From: Engraulis encrasicolus | Taxonomy: Eukaryota > Chordata > Actinopteri > Clupeiformes > Engraulidae | Assembly: GCF_034702125.1 (NCBI RefSeq) | Contig: NC_085869.1 | Location: forward strand, 56,154,841 to 56,218,840 | Direction: 5' to 3' | DNA: 64,000 bases | Part shown: piece after piece, positions 62,985 through 64,000 of the stretch | Numbering within the stretch: the stretch's first letter is position 1 | Layout: every line of letters begins with the position of its first letter | Made by a program: the position numbers and the translations under genes | The notes under the pieces: generated by a model | Told to the model about the DNA's origin: nothing | The model's database searches: none | The model's input: only the letters and a program-made list of their open reading frames with translations

Positions 62985-64000
62985 CCAACCAGGACTTCCG
63001 TATATTACTGCCTATAGTACAGGGCTTACAGCTTCAAGCCTAGGTCTTGATGCCTAACCAGCCACTAGCCAGGACTTAAGTAGTCCAACTACTTACGCAC
63101 GTCTGCGGAATGCCGTCAAGCCCCGGTCCTGGGGGAAAGATCAGAGCTCAGCATCCAAGATCCACGGCTCTAACGTGGTGCGCACACTCTTCAGCATCAA
63201 CAATGACCTGTCACCCCAGGAACGAGCTATCCTGGCAAAAATTTAGAAATAAAAAATCCAAATCCATACTACCTCTATCCTGCGGCTCCCAGTTGGTTCT
63301 TTACTCAGTCAGTCGTCGCTGAATATGAAGGCGAAGTGAGGCAAAACCACCTATTTCAGGTTCCCGGGTGAAAACTTGGGGTCCAGCGCGTCCCTACGTC
63401 TCCATATATCAGGGAGGACAAGTATTTGAGGTTGGCTATCGAAGGACCAAAACATGTGAATAATTTCACATTATCACTTTAACAATTTCACTGTATTACC
63501 TTATCAAATTGACCTGAAAGAACACACAGGAAACAGAGGTAGCATTTAAAATCTGCGAGCAGATTTTATTGTTTGGCGGCCGGAGTAGGCCTAGTTATTG
63601 CGTGGAGACATGAAGTCTTCCACTCAATAAGTCCTGAAGTAGAAGATACAAAAAGCAATTCTATTTAACCATTCCCCAACCCCACAGTCCATGGTGTGAG
63701 CTTCTTCTGTGCACGTGGGGTCCCTCATGGCCAGACGCAGTCCATTGTCTTGTTGTCCAACGTATGCAATTTCATATTTCGTTGTTCAGCAGCCTTGTGA
63801 CCACACAAATTAGATGCACATGTCTCCAATATTGAGGGTCCCGTGGCCCATTACAGAAAAGCTTACACACAAGAACATGTCACTAGGACTTTCCCAGCCA
63901 GACTATAAGAATAGAATGAGAACATAATATAGGAATAGTAGAAGATTAAGAAAACTAATAACATGTATAAATGCAGTGAATCTTTTCACAATGTGGTAAT
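62985..64000. other. Right-edge DNA, nothing recognised
   Basis: No coding segment, RNA gene or clear repeat is supported in the last kilobase. Confidence 0.4.

Overview
This is AT-rich animal DNA, most likely from a teleost fish. It has split genes with GT-AG introns. It also has long CA/TG microsatellites, tRNA-derived SINEs, CR1/L2-type LINE fragments and many small inverted-repeat DNA transposons (hAT-, Tc1/mariner- and piggyBac-like). No bacterial-style genes, CRISPR arrays or rRNA are visible.

One plus-strand gene occupies about positions 1-51,430, and its 5' end lies outside the window. It encodes the C-terminal part of a titin-like muscle-type elastic protein. From 1 to about 10,300 there is a tandem array of candidate 27-nt exons. 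Each encodes a nine-residue PEVK-like peptide (EVAKPPATP, EVVKPPATP, EVTKPPTSP, EEVKKPATP and variants), and about six slots are packed into a higher-order repeat of about 1.28 kb repeated five times. A last 27-nt exon (13,727-13,753, ELKKDAGPP) leads into 14 consecutive I-set immunoglobulin domains (15,483-48,565). Thirteen are exactly 95 codons and one is 96. All junctions between domains are phase 1, so each domain is an exchangeable cassette. A Ser/Pro/Thr-rich tail follows (49,660-49,787 and 50,535-50,585), ending at a TGA, with clustered AATAAA signals near 51,400. I see no kinase or fibronectin-III domain. The gene resembles a shortened I-band/PEVK stretch of titin or an igfn1-like protein. 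I give no symbol because orthology cannot be decided from the sequence alone.

The introns are crowded with mobile elements. A fold-back element (7,410-9,608) carries a nested MITE and interrupts a PEVK microexon at its donor. A LINE (24,054-27,770) was split at a TTAA by a piggyBac-like element (24,821-27,127), which itself carries a TA-flanked element (25,183-26,422). A second LINE (34,700-30,160, minus strand) is also split by insertions. The introns inside Ig domains mostly fall at one repeated AG/GT site in a very conserved DNA block, a pattern that suggests intron gain or loss at a proto-splice site.

Downstream of the gene (51,450-64,000) I see no clear host gene. This part holds a LINE 3' end, a tandem array of about 153-bp units with nuclear-receptor-like half-sites (52,955-53,960), and a minus-strand ORF with a CCHC zinc knuckle (about 56,207-56,506). 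It also holds a very large inverted repeat (57,334-62,678) with rearranged reverse-transcriptase scraps in its loop.
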